51,692 nt of DNA. Source: a bacterium. GTDB taxonomy: Bacteria > CLD3 > SB21. The stretch is from positions 1 through 51,692 of the forward strand of contig JABWCP010000023.1 in the NCBI GenBank assembly GCA_013360215.1, given 5' to 3'. Shown here piece by piece: positions 45,454-51,692 of this stretch (position 1 is its first letter; each line of letters starts with the position of its first letter). The notes below the pieces were generated by a model. The model did no database searches and was not told the DNA's origin. It saw nothing but the letters and a program-made list of their open reading frames with translations. A program made the translations under genes and the position numbers.

Positions 45454-45480
45454 AAATGTATGATGCGGCGAGGGTATCGG

Positions 45481-46650
45481 TTAAATAATTTGAATGACCA
45501 AACATTTGAGATATTGCGTTTCGCGCATACTCATAAGTATCGGATGGTCTTTGGGCTGCGTGCGCTCTTCCAAGAGCAACGCCTGCCGACCGGCTGCCGT
45601 GATTCCTTGAAATACCGTATTCCGAAACGTATCGGGATCGATCGCTTGCGAACAACTGCAAGTAAATAAATAACCGCCGGAGGGAATCGCCTTGGCCGCA
45701 CGACGATTGATTTCACGGTATCCTTTGATGGCTTCTTTGACTTGCGATTTAGATTTGGCAAATGCGGGCGGGTCAAGGATGATGACATCAAACGATTCCC
45801 TGCGATCGTTGATTGCTTTGAGCTCATCAAAAACGTCAACGCATTTAAATTGGCATTGTGTAGTTTGATTGATTTCCGCATGGGTACGGCATTGGGCGAT
45901 GGCCGCTTCGGAAATATCGAGTCCGATAACTTCCGTCGCACCGCCGAGCGCGGCATGCACGGCCCATCCGCCAAGATGCGTAAAGCAGTCGAGTACTCTT
46001 TTTCCGGATGTGAAACGCCTTACATAAGCATGATTTTCTTTTTGGTCCAAAAAAAATCCGGTCTTTTGGCCATGCAGCAGATCGAGGCGAAACAGCAAAT
46101 TTTGAATCGTCACTTCGATCATAGACGGGCAATCACCATACGCTACACGCACTTCTTCAGACAAATGTTCAAGTTTTCGCACGGCGGAGTCATTGCGCAG
46201 AATAATCGCTTTGGGCGAAAATTCACTGCGAATGATATCTACGATCATGTCTTGATGGATATCCATGCCTGCGGTGAGAATTTGCATAACCCAATAATCG
46301 CCGTACCGATCTATAGTTAGTCCCGGCAGGTCATCGGATTCGCCGAAAACGACCCGGTAACAGGATTGGTCCGCGTAAAAAACCTGTCGCCGCTCGTAAG
46401 CATTCCGGATGCGTTCGAGAAAAAAATGACGATTGATTTCAACCGGTTTAAAGCTCAGGATGCGCACGGCAATAAGCGAATAGGGATTAATATATCCCAC
46501 ACCGACAGGATAACCGTTGGCATCCGTTATTTTGACGGACTCGCCGGGCTCATACGATTTGAGCGAGTCATGGATTTCGTTGCTGAATATCCACCGATGA
46601 CCGTTGCGAATGCGGTGATCGTGTTTGGGCTTGAGTTGTATAGTTTTCAT
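45481..46650 (-). CDS. RlmI-like 23S rRNA (cytosine-C5) methyltransferase
   Basis: 389 residues (E. coli RlmI has 396): N-terminal PUA domain (KTIQLKPKHDHRIRNG), an EEHEDD-like middle, then a SAM-dependent methyltransferase domain with VLDCFTHLGGWAVHAA, VIGLDIS, DPPAFAKS and FTCSCSQ. RlmI methylates C1962 of 23S rRNA. ATG 46650 gives this start; the longer open frame to 46746 has no site and reads into the divergent promoter region. It is divergent from rpsT. Confidence 0.93.
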   Translation of the reverse strand: MKTIQLKPKHDHRIRNGHRWIFSNEIHDSLKSYEPGESVKITDANGYPVGVGYINPYSLIAVRILSFKPVEINRHFFLERIRNAYERRQVFYADQSCYRVVFGESDDLPGLTIDRYGDYWVMQILTAGMDIHQDMIVDIIRSEFSPKAIILRNDSAVRKLEHLSEEVRVAYGDCPSMIEVTIQNLLFRLDLLHGQKTGFFLDQKENHAYVRRFTSGKRVLDCFTHLGGWAVHAALGGATEVIGLDISEAAIAQCRTHAEINQTTQCQFKCVDVFDELKAINDRRESFDVIILDPPAFAKSKSQVKEAIKGYREINRRAAKAIPSGGYLFTCSCSQAIDPDTFRNTVFQGITAAGRQALLLEERTQPKDHPILMSMRETQYLKCLVIQII

Positions 46651-46938
46651 GGCGGACGAAAATATATGATTTGCATGTGATAAGCAAACGTAAGAAACTT
46701 TGCCGTGATTTAAGATCGTATGGATAAATGAGATACACCTGTTCATGCGTATGTAAGAGTGGTTTTTACGGCGTACTAAAAATACATGTGAATTATTTTC
46801 ATGCTCAAGCGCTGTATTTTGTGATCCGACGAAAGATTTAACAATGCGATTGTGGAGGTGTTACTTACGATAAAACTAACGTTGAATCGTAACGGTTTTT
46901 TTAAAGATAAACCGAGGTTAATTTTTTGAATTTTCTGA
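46651..46938. other. divergent intergenic region rlmI / rpsT
   Basis: About 290 bases without a plausible gene. On the minus strand a weak -10 candidate (TATATT) lies directly before the methyltransferase start. The right end holds the rpsT promoter, annotated separately. No repeat or strong hairpin was recognised. Confidence 0.5.
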
Positions 46939-46967
46939 TTGACAATCCTTATTGAGTTGTATATCTT
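46939..46967 (+). promoter_or_regulatory. sigma70-type promoter of rpsT
   Basis: TTGACA (46939-46944), 17-base spacer, TATCTT (46962-46967). It shares the sequence ATTGACAATC with the thrS promoter. Start is expected about base 46974, a leader of about 42 bases. Confidence 0.75.
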
Positions 46968-47015
46968 CGCCCAGTTTTAGAATAATATTACACCTAACGT
47001 TATAGGAGTTTTGCA

Positions 47016-47270
47016 ATGCCCAATCATAAGTCCGCGGTCGAGCGTGTTCGCCGAAACAAAAAGCAGCAGGACAAAAACAAAAATCATAAACGCCAGATGA
47101 AAGAGGCGGTCAAAGCGGTCACCACGGCTAAAGACAAAAAAACGGCCCAGGATCAATTGAAACAAACCGTCAGCGTACTGGACAAACTTGTGGTCAAAGG
47201 TATCATCCACAAGAACCAAGCGGCCAATCAAAAATCGAAATTAGCTAAAAAAGTGCAAGCTTTGGCTTAA
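47016..47270 (+). CDS. rpsT: 30S ribosomal protein bS20
   Basis: 84-residue basic helical protein of the small subunit. Starts MPNHKSAVERVRRNKK and ends KSKLAKKVQALA, with the three-helix pattern of bS20. TAGGAG precedes the ATG by nine bases and a terminator follows at 47297-47326, so it is a one-gene transcript with its own promoter. In E. coli bS20 represses its own translation. Confidence 0.97.
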   Translation: MPNHKSAVERVRRNKKQQDKNKNHKRQMKEAVKAVTTAKDKKTAQDQLKQTVSVLDKLVVKGIIHKNQAANQKSKLAKKVQALA

Positions 47271-47296
47271 TTTTTTATTTTATTGTAATAAAAAAG

Positions 47297-47326
47297 GCCC
47301 GGTGCATTCGCATCGGGCTTTTTTTT
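47297..47326 (+). terminator. terminator between rpsT and murE
   Basis: GCCCGGTGC (47297-47305) pairs with GCATCGGGC (47310-47318) through eight Watson-Crick pairs and one G-U wobble, with an ATTC loop. Eight T follow on the plus strand, and six A precede it, so it can also stop minus-strand transcripts leaving murE (stop at 47325). Confidence 0.85.
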
Positions 47327-48830
47327 ATTCTTCTACCTTTAATTCGATTTTTTGAGCCTCTTCCATAAAGACCTGCCGATCATAAAACGGAATTTTTTCA
47401 TCCCCCACATATTGATAGCGCTCATGACCGCGACCTGCGATCACTACAAAATCGCCTTCTTGTGCAATCTGAAGGCTTCGGCGAATAGCTTCACGCCGAT
47501 CTATGATGATTTCGTGCCGCGTTCCGGATAACTCACGCGTGATATCCTGGATGATGGCTTCCGGTGATTCGTGATGAATATCATCCGTCGTAATGATTGT
47601 GTGTTCGGAAGCGGTTGTAGCTATTTTTCCCATCATCGGTCGTTTTGAAGGATCGCGGCTGCCGGGGCAACCGAATACCGTAATAAGGCGACGACCCTGA
47701 GGTTTTATTCGGTTCACCTCTTGTAAAAGTTTTTCCAATCCGTCCGGCGTGTGGGCAAAATCAATGATAACATTAAATGTACCGGCTTTGTACCAATTAA
47801 AACGTCCGTCCACCGTCGGCAGCGTGGGAAATTTTTCAGCACCGACGGCCATGTCTAGGCCGAGCCCTTCAAGAACACCGTAAGCGGCCAATGCGTTATA
47901 CGCGTTAAATTCTCCGATCATGCGTGTCTCTATAGCGGCGGATTTTCCGTCTTGAACAAAGACGATAGTCTGAAGGCGTGAATCGGGATTAAATTTTATT
48001 TTTTCCAATCTTAACGTGGCACTATTTTTTTTGCCATATTCTACGATGCGGTGACCGGAGGGGACCGATTTGCGCATACCTCCGCTAAAATCATCATCTC
48101 CGTTGATCACGGCAAAACCGATCGGTTTGAGCATGCTAAAGAGTAAAGCCTTGGTCGAAAAATAATCGTCCATCGAAGCGTGCAGTTCACGATGTTCGTG
48201 CGTCAGATTGGTAAATACCGCCGCATCAAAACGAAGGCCCCATACACGTTTAAGTTTGAGTGCGTGCGAAGAAACTTCCATGACAACATGCGTTGCACCT
48301 TTATCCATACCTTCGCGCAGATATTTGTGGAGCATTGGAGCGGGCGGTGTTGTAAAATCCGTCGGTATGATTCGGCCGCACACTTCAAACCCCGTCGTAC
48401 CCAGAAACACGGTTTTGTGGCCCAATGCCTTAAGAGTTTCATTGATAAATTTGGCTGTTGTCGTTTTTCCGTTGGTGCCTGTAATACCGATAAAAGCCAT
48501 AGGCGCATTGGTCGTGCCGTAAAAAGAAGCGGAGGACTCCGCCATAAACTGAGTCAGGTTTTCTACCTGTACGTAAGTCACGCGGGTTTTGGGAGGGAAT
48601 TGTACTTTAGCGTATAATTCGTCCGATACGATGACGGACGCGCCTTTTTGTATGGCGTGCGCTATGAATTTGTTACCGTCTTTTTGCGTACCACGGATGG
48701 CGTAAAAAATGTTATCCTTTTGTGCAAAACGTGAATCGGTACAAAGTCCGGTAACGGTGAGGCTCGTGCTGCCATAAACATTGCGTACTAAAGCGTTATT
48801 ATTAAGAATCTCACGTAATGTTTTTTTCAT
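47325..48830 (-). CDS. murE: UDP-N-acetylmuramoyl-dipeptide third-residue ligase (MurE)
   Basis: Cytoplasmic Mur ligase adding the third amino acid to UDP-MurNAc-L-Ala-D-Glu. 501 residues: N-domain with GLCTDSRFAQKDNIFYAI, P-loop GITGTNGKTTTAKF near 118, the carbamylated-Lys region DYFSTKALLF and the C-domain VFGCPGSRDPSKRPMMG. The specificity motif, DNPR in diaminopimelate-adding enzymes, is DDIH here (TTDDIHHESPEA near 419), so the amino acid added is uncertain. Other cell-wall cluster genes are not adjacent; an MCP-like gene overlaps its start by 20 bases. Confidence 0.92.
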   Translation of the reverse strand: MKKTLREILNNNALVRNVYGSTSLTVTGLCTDSRFAQKDNIFYAIRGTQKDGNKFIAHAIQKGASVIVSDELYAKVQFPPKTRVTYVQVENLTQFMAESSASFYGTTNAPMAFIGITGTNGKTTTAKFINETLKALGHKTVFLGTTGFEVCGRIIPTDFTTPPAPMLHKYLREGMDKGATHVVMEVSSHALKLKRVWGLRFDAAVFTNLTHEHRELHASMDDYFSTKALLFSMLKPIGFAVINGDDDFSGGMRKSVPSGHRIVEYGKKNSATLRLEKIKFNPDSRLQTIVFVQDGKSAAIETRMIGEFNAYNALAAYGVLEGLGLDMAVGAEKFPTLPTVDGRFNWYKAGTFNVIIDFAHTPDGLEKLLQEVNRIKPQGRRLITVFGCPGSRDPSKRPMMGKIATTASEHTIITTDDIHHESPEAIIQDITRELSGTRHEIIIDRREAIRRSLQIAQEGDFVVIAGRGHERYQYVGDEKIPFYDRQVFMEEAQKIELKVEE

Positions 48831-50637
48831 GATCCGGTTTTTCAGAATGTTGTTGTTTGACGAAGTATTTTACAACCGCTTCCATATTGTTGGAGAATTT
48901 CTTGAGAGCATCTACGGTTTCCGCGTAACGTTCGCTGGATGCGGCTAATGCGCGCATATCAGCGGAAATATCGTTAAATGAAAAGGATATCTGCCGATTG
49001 GCCAAACGCTGTTGATTGATCGATATATATATTTGTTTGGCCGCATCGGAGGAACGTTGCGCCCATTCTAAAATTTCTTTGAGGTTCGTCAGTGTTTGTT
49101 GGGCCATATCGGCGCTGCTGACCGTATGTTCGGAAGTTTCTTGCGCGACGGTGACTAAGCGCGTTGTGGCCTCCTGTACCTGATCAATCATACGTTGAAT
49201 GTTTTTAACGGAACTCGTAACACGATCCGAAAGCGACCGTACTTCATTGGCAACGACTTTGAATCGTTTGCCGTGTTCGCCGGCGGAACTGGCCTCAATC
49301 GTGGCGTTAAGTGCGATGAGATTGGTCTCGTCGGCTACCGAGTTAATGAAACGCAAAATTTGCTCGATTTCCTGAATACTTTCGCTGAGTTGAATAACTT
49401 CGGAGAGACTGAGTTGATTTTTGGATTCGACATCCTTGATCATGCGTACGGTTTCTTCCATGCGAAGAACGCCTTTTTTAGCCGATCGTTCTGTATCTTC
49501 GGCTTGACCGACGACGGCGCTTGCATGATCGGCGATTTGATTGGATGAGCGAACCATTTCCTCCAATGTCGAGGAGGTTTCTGACAGCGAAGAAGATTGG
49601 CGTACCAACGATTGATTTTGATCGGAAGAGATCGCGGCAATTTTATTAGTCGTCGTATACATATCTACACCGTTACGTTGCAGATAATTAATACGGTCCC
49701 GGATTTTATGCACGGCGGAGTCTAACTGGATTAGTAGAAAGCCCATACCGTGAGGTGTGCGGTATTTTTTGGAGCCCGAAAAATCGCCAACTTCAAGTTT
49801 ATGAATCTCTTTCGATAAATCACGGAGTACACCGTCCAATGAAACCGATAAAATGATGACGATACCAAAAGTGCAGGCGGTCATCATACCCACCGCAATG
49901 AGAAGTGAGTGCTGAAGTTGAAAGGTTTGTTGTGAAAGGAAATCATGCATTGCCGCTGTTGTCGGGAAATGGTCTATAGTAAATGAACGGAGGTAATCAT
50001 TGTATGCGTCGATTATAAACCACACGCTGATGCCAACACTGATTACTGAAACTGAAGCGACGGTCACGTACAATCGACTCATACGGTGCGACGCCGTGTC
50101 GGCAATCTGAAGATTTTTGCGGTGTTCACGGATAAAAAGGATCAAGGCTGCGGCCCAGCGTTCGGTAAGGATGTAGTTGAATAGCGCCGCGTACATCGTA
50201 CCGATACCCATTCCGGAGAGCATGGCAGTTGACTGCGGAAAAATAAGAGTGAAAGGAATGATGGCGACTAAAATGAATACGACCAATTCGGCCCATGTAT
50301 TGCGACCGGGAAAGCGTAAAAGTTCGTGTACGGCACCCTGCGCGTCGTCGAAACTCACACTCTGTCCGCCTAAGAAGCGATGCACAGCGTGGCGGGCGTG
50401 CCGAATGAGTCGTCGTTGTATGAGCGCCAGCAACATGATCCAAACAAGAAAAGAAATCGTAAGGGCAACAATCAATGTTTCCCGCGAAATCGCGCGCTCT
50501 GAAAAAGGAATCATAGCGGCGTAGGCCCACGCAAAAATCGGTACGAGGATATAGCCGATTTTAGTGGATATGTAGGAATCCGCAAAATAACGGACTGTCA
50601 GCGTTTCTAAACGTTTTTTAAAAGAGGAGAAAATCAT
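48811..50637 (-). CDS. methyl-accepting chemotaxis-like protein with six membrane segments
   Basis: About 608 residues from ATG 50637 (MIFSSFKKRLETL); the open frame to 50700 has no convincing site. Six hydrophobic segments are visible in the first half (for example AWAYAAMIPF, LIVALTISFLVWIMLLALI, ELVVFILVAIIPFTLIF, VTVASVSVISVGISVWFI, SLLIAVGMMTACTFGIVIIL) and no large periplasmic ligand domain. A HAMP-like linker (LRDLSKEIHKLEVGDF) leads to the signalling domain with the hairpin ADETNLIALNATIEASSAGE. It senses or relays a signal to CheA/CheW, which are not in the window. It overlaps murE by 20 bases. Confidence 0.85.
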   Translation of the reverse strand: MIFSSFKKRLETLTVRYFADSYISTKIGYILVPIFAWAYAAMIPFSERAISRETLIVALTISFLVWIMLLALIQRRLIRHARHAVHRFLGGQSVSFDDAQGAVHELLRFPGRNTWAELVVFILVAIIPFTLIFPQSTAMLSGMGIGTMYAALFNYILTERWAAALILFIREHRKNLQIADTASHRMSRLYVTVASVSVISVGISVWFIIDAYNDYLRSFTIDHFPTTAAMHDFLSQQTFQLQHSLLIAVGMMTACTFGIVIILSVSLDGVLRDLSKEIHKLEVGDFSGSKKYRTPHGMGFLLIQLDSAVHKIRDRINYLQRNGVDMYTTTNKIAAISSDQNQSLVRQSSSLSETSSTLEEMVRSSNQIADHASAVVGQAEDTERSAKKGVLRMEETVRMIKDVESKNQLSLSEVIQLSESIQEIEQILRFINSVADETNLIALNATIEASSAGEHGKRFKVVANEVRSLSDRVTSSVKNIQRMIDQVQEATTRLVTVAQETSEHTVSSADMAQQTLTNLKEILEWAQRSSDAAKQIYISINQQRLANRQISFSFNDISADMRALAASSERYAETVDALKKFSNNMEAVVKYFVKQQHSEKPDHEKNIT

Positions 50638-50721
50638 ATTGATGAATATTGACCCGATTATTGTACCGATTGTAATACTTTTTGATGTGGCTTTCAACAA
50701 GAAAGGAGAACGGAGGAGTGT

Positions 50722-50754
50722 AAAAAAAAAGGCTGTTCCAAAGTTGGAACAGCC
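50722..50754 (-). terminator. intrinsic terminator after the RRM gene
   Basis: GGCTGTTCCA (50731-50740) and TGGAACAGCC (50745-50754) form a perfect 10-bp stem with a four-base loop. On the minus strand it is followed by nine T, ending transcripts of the RRM gene. Confidence 0.92.
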
Positions 50755-50782
50755 TGTATCTTTAATCGAGATATTTGCTCAA

Positions 50783-51085
50783 TTATTGATCTTTACGAAA
50801 ACCGCCGCGATCACGGCCGCCGAAGGGCTTTTTTTCCATCGGTTTGGCTTCGTTGACGATCAGAGGACGTTCCATAAAGGAATAGTTATGGAACATTTCT
50901 TTGGCTTTTTCAGCTTCTTCAGCCGTTGCCATTTCGACAAAACCAAAGCCTTTGGACTTCCCCGACAACTTGTCTACAATGATTTTGGCTGAGGTGACCG
51001 AACCAGCTTGCGAAAAGAGCTGGGTAAGACCATCGTCATCAGCGCGGTAGGACAGGTTGCCCACGTACAGTTTGTTTGAGTTCAT
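50783..51085 (-). CDS. RNA-binding protein with a single RRM domain
   Basis: 100 residues. RNP2 LYVGNLSY and RNP1 KGFGFVEM are both present in one RRM (about residues 4-80), followed by a short tail rich in Gly, Arg and Lys (FGGRDRGGFRKDQ). Such small RRM proteins bind RNA and are often cold-induced in cyanobacteria and other bacteria. ATG 51085 has AAGGAGA upstream. Terminators flank it on both sides (50722-50754 and a hairpin at 51125-51160), so it is a one-gene transcript. Confidence 0.92.
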   Translation of the reverse strand: MNSNKLYVGNLSYRADDDGLTQLFSQAGSVTSAKIIVDKLSGKSKGFGFVEMATAEEAEKAKEMFHNYSFMERPLIVNEAKPMEKKPFGGRDRGGFRKDQ

Positions 51086-51124
51086 GCGAACATCTCCTTC
51101 AGAAAAAAAAATCATGGGTTAAAT

Positions 51125-51160
51125 ACAAAAAACCTCAAAGCGCCCATTCACTTTGAGGTT
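51125..51160 (-). terminator. hairpin with T-run upstream of the RRM gene
   Basis: AACCTCAAAG (51131-51140) and CTTTGAGGTT (51151-51160) pair perfectly over ten bases with a ten-base loop. On the minus strand six T follow (51125-51130 as A). It would stop leftward transcription from the right-hand region, or act as an attenuator in the RRM leader. A -10-like TATAAA lies at 51168-51173 on the same strand, just before it. Confidence 0.55.
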
Positions 51161-51423
51161 GTAAAACTTTATACACACGAAATGGCTTTAAGACGGGAAT
51201 AAGTCACAAAGACAAGACCGGAAAAAGAATACTTGCTCAATCGAGCATCGAAACTTTTAAAACAATTAACAAATAACAAAAAGCATTCACACTGCTTACA
51301 ATTCAAATATGACTAATGCATAAAACGAAGTCAAGAAAATAATTAAGTAATTTTTCAAACGGCACAGAAGGGAAATCGGGGCTAGTTTTAGACCGTTTGA
51401 TGCGGCATGGAGTAAAAACAAAT
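51161..51423. other. non-coding stretch left of the repeat array
   Basis: About 260 AT-rich bases with no plausible reading frame, ribosome site or repeat visible. It separates the RRM gene's upstream hairpin from the promoter at 51424. Confidence 0.5.
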
Positions 51424-51452
51424 TTGACATTCGAGAGGGAATCAGCTATATT
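51424..51452 (+). promoter_or_regulatory. strong sigma70-type promoter facing the repeat array
   Basis: TTGACA (51424-51429), exactly 17 bases, TATATT (51447-51452): the closest match to consensus in the window. Start is expected about base 51459, roughly 29 bases before the first repeat unit. No ribosome site or reading frame follows, so the product is probably a non-coding RNA. Confidence 0.7.
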
Positions 51453-51487
51453 TTTTGCGACCAAAAAAGATTATATGTACAGCTATT

Positions 51488-51577
51488 GCGAGTGCAATTT
51501 AGTGGTAGAATGTTCGTCACGCAAAATGCGTGACTGGACGTCGCGAGTAAGATTACAAAGATAACTGATACCTAGTC
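51488..51577 (+). repeat. tRNA-like tandem repeat, unit 1
   Basis: A 90-base element. It begins with GCGAGTG like a tRNA acceptor strand, then CA, a D-arm (ATTT, loop AGTGGTA, GAAT), then GTTC. Where an anticodon arm should be, there is an 8-bp perfect hairpin GTCACGCA-AAA-TGCGTGAC (51516-51534), then ACGTCGCGAGT as at the start of a T-arm, but no closing T-stem, acceptor 3' strand or CCA. The last 62 bases (51516-51577) are identical in unit 2. A 26-base spacer (51578-51603) follows. Confidence 0.75.
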
Positions 51578-51603
51578 TGAGAAGTAATAAGACAGTATTT
51601 AAT

Positions 51604-51692
51604 GCGAGAGTAATTCAGTGGTAGAATGCCGTCACGCAAAATGCGTGACTGGACGTCGCGAGTAAGATTACAAAGATAACTGATACCTAGTC
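51604..51692 (+). repeat. tRNA-like tandem repeat, unit 2 (window ends at its edge)
   Basis: Second unit at a period of 115-116 bases: GCGAGAG, TA, D-arm ATTC/AGTGGTA/GAAT, GCC, then the 62 bases identical to unit 1. The 5' part differs at a few bases; in the D-stem the C-G pair of unit 2 is a U-G pair in unit 1, so pairing is kept. The match stops only because the window stops, so the array may continue. Functional tRNA is unlikely for lack of a 3' half. Confidence 0.75.

Noticed and set aside
51516-51577. Integron attC or IS end
   Set aside because: No core site pair (RYYYAAC/GTTRRRY) at the ends of the unit, no integrase or transposase, and no target duplication.
51561-51600. Box C/D-like guide RNA signals (TGAT and CTGA in the unit)
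   Set aside because: The short motifs occur by chance often, are not in a clear K-turn arrangement, and no variable guide segment is seen.
51488-51692. Functional glycine tRNA genes
   Set aside because: The 5' half and D-arm fit, but there is no anticodon loop of seven bases with U33, no closed T-arm, no 3' acceptor strand and no CCA-like end in either unit.
51488-51692. CRISPR array
   Set aside because: The repeated part is about 90 bases, the gap is 26 bases, only two copies are seen and there are no cas genes. A CRISPR repeat is much shorter.

Overview
The window is an ordinary-looking chromosome segment of a free-living Gram-negative bacterium. Gram-negative character is shown by LspA, several lipoprotein signals and at least one predicted outer-membrane barrel. 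Gene content and order (thrS-infC-rpmI-rplT-pheS, ileS-traR/dksA-lspA, a type 2 IleRS, a UPF0164/DUF5723-like barrel, DUF4920 and DUF6265 proteins, ETF-quinone oxidoreductase) point to the FCB side of the tree (Bacteroidota, Ignavibacteria, Calditrichota, KSB1 and relatives). Promoters are of the common TTGACA-N17-TAnnnT kind and Shine-Dalgarno sites are clear, which argues against a core Bacteroidota genome. TGA is used as a stop codon. The taxonomic placement is inference.

Left part (1-14657, mostly + strand): the 3' end of a beta-CASP RNA nuclease, an e(P4)-type acid phosphatase lipoprotein, an SGNH hydrolase split by an in-frame TGA, and then the translation cluster thrS-infC-rpmI-rplT. 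That cluster has a strong promoter, a structured leader, an ATC start on infC and a clear terminator. After it comes a run of pheS, a small membrane protein, a DUF4920 lipoprotein, RidA, a diacylglycerol-kinase-like lipid kinase, a cysteine-rich soluble histidine kinase and its single-domain response regulator. A large lipoprotein and a barrel protein follow as a translationally coupled pair.

Middle (14679-28384): MogA and a P-loop protein of the cyclic 2,3-diphosphoglycerate synthetase type on the minus strand; a compact minus-strand operon (aldo/keto reductase, DUF6265, ArsC/Spx-like, glyoxalase fold); a secreted HExxH metallopeptidase; ETF-QO; a repeat-built membrane protein; DoxX; YbjQ; riboflavin synthase; a RibBA whose GTP cyclohydrolase half has lost its zinc cysteines; and an exported seven-bladed WD40 protein.

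Right part (28483-51085, mostly minus strand): housekeeping genes in tight operons. These include an RpiB-like isomerase with a substituted catalytic cysteine, nadC-ybeY-pgpH with ATGA overlaps, acyl-CoA dehydrogenase, trxA, lspA, a TraR/DksA protein, ileS, a nitroreductase, glnD, dedA, yicC-galE, yajQ, a Rieske ferredoxin, an RlmI-like methyltransferase, rpsT (+), a murE with an altered substrate motif, a six-TM chemoreceptor-like protein and an RRM protein.

The most unexplained region is the extreme right end (51424-51692). A near-consensus sigma70 promoter sits about 35 bp upstream of a tandem repeat with a 115-116 bp period. Each unit begins like the 5' half of a glycine-type tRNA (acceptor strand, intact D-arm), then carries a long perfect hairpin where the anticodon arm should be, and has no matching 3' half. 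The window ends inside the second unit, so the number of units and any partner gene lie outside view.
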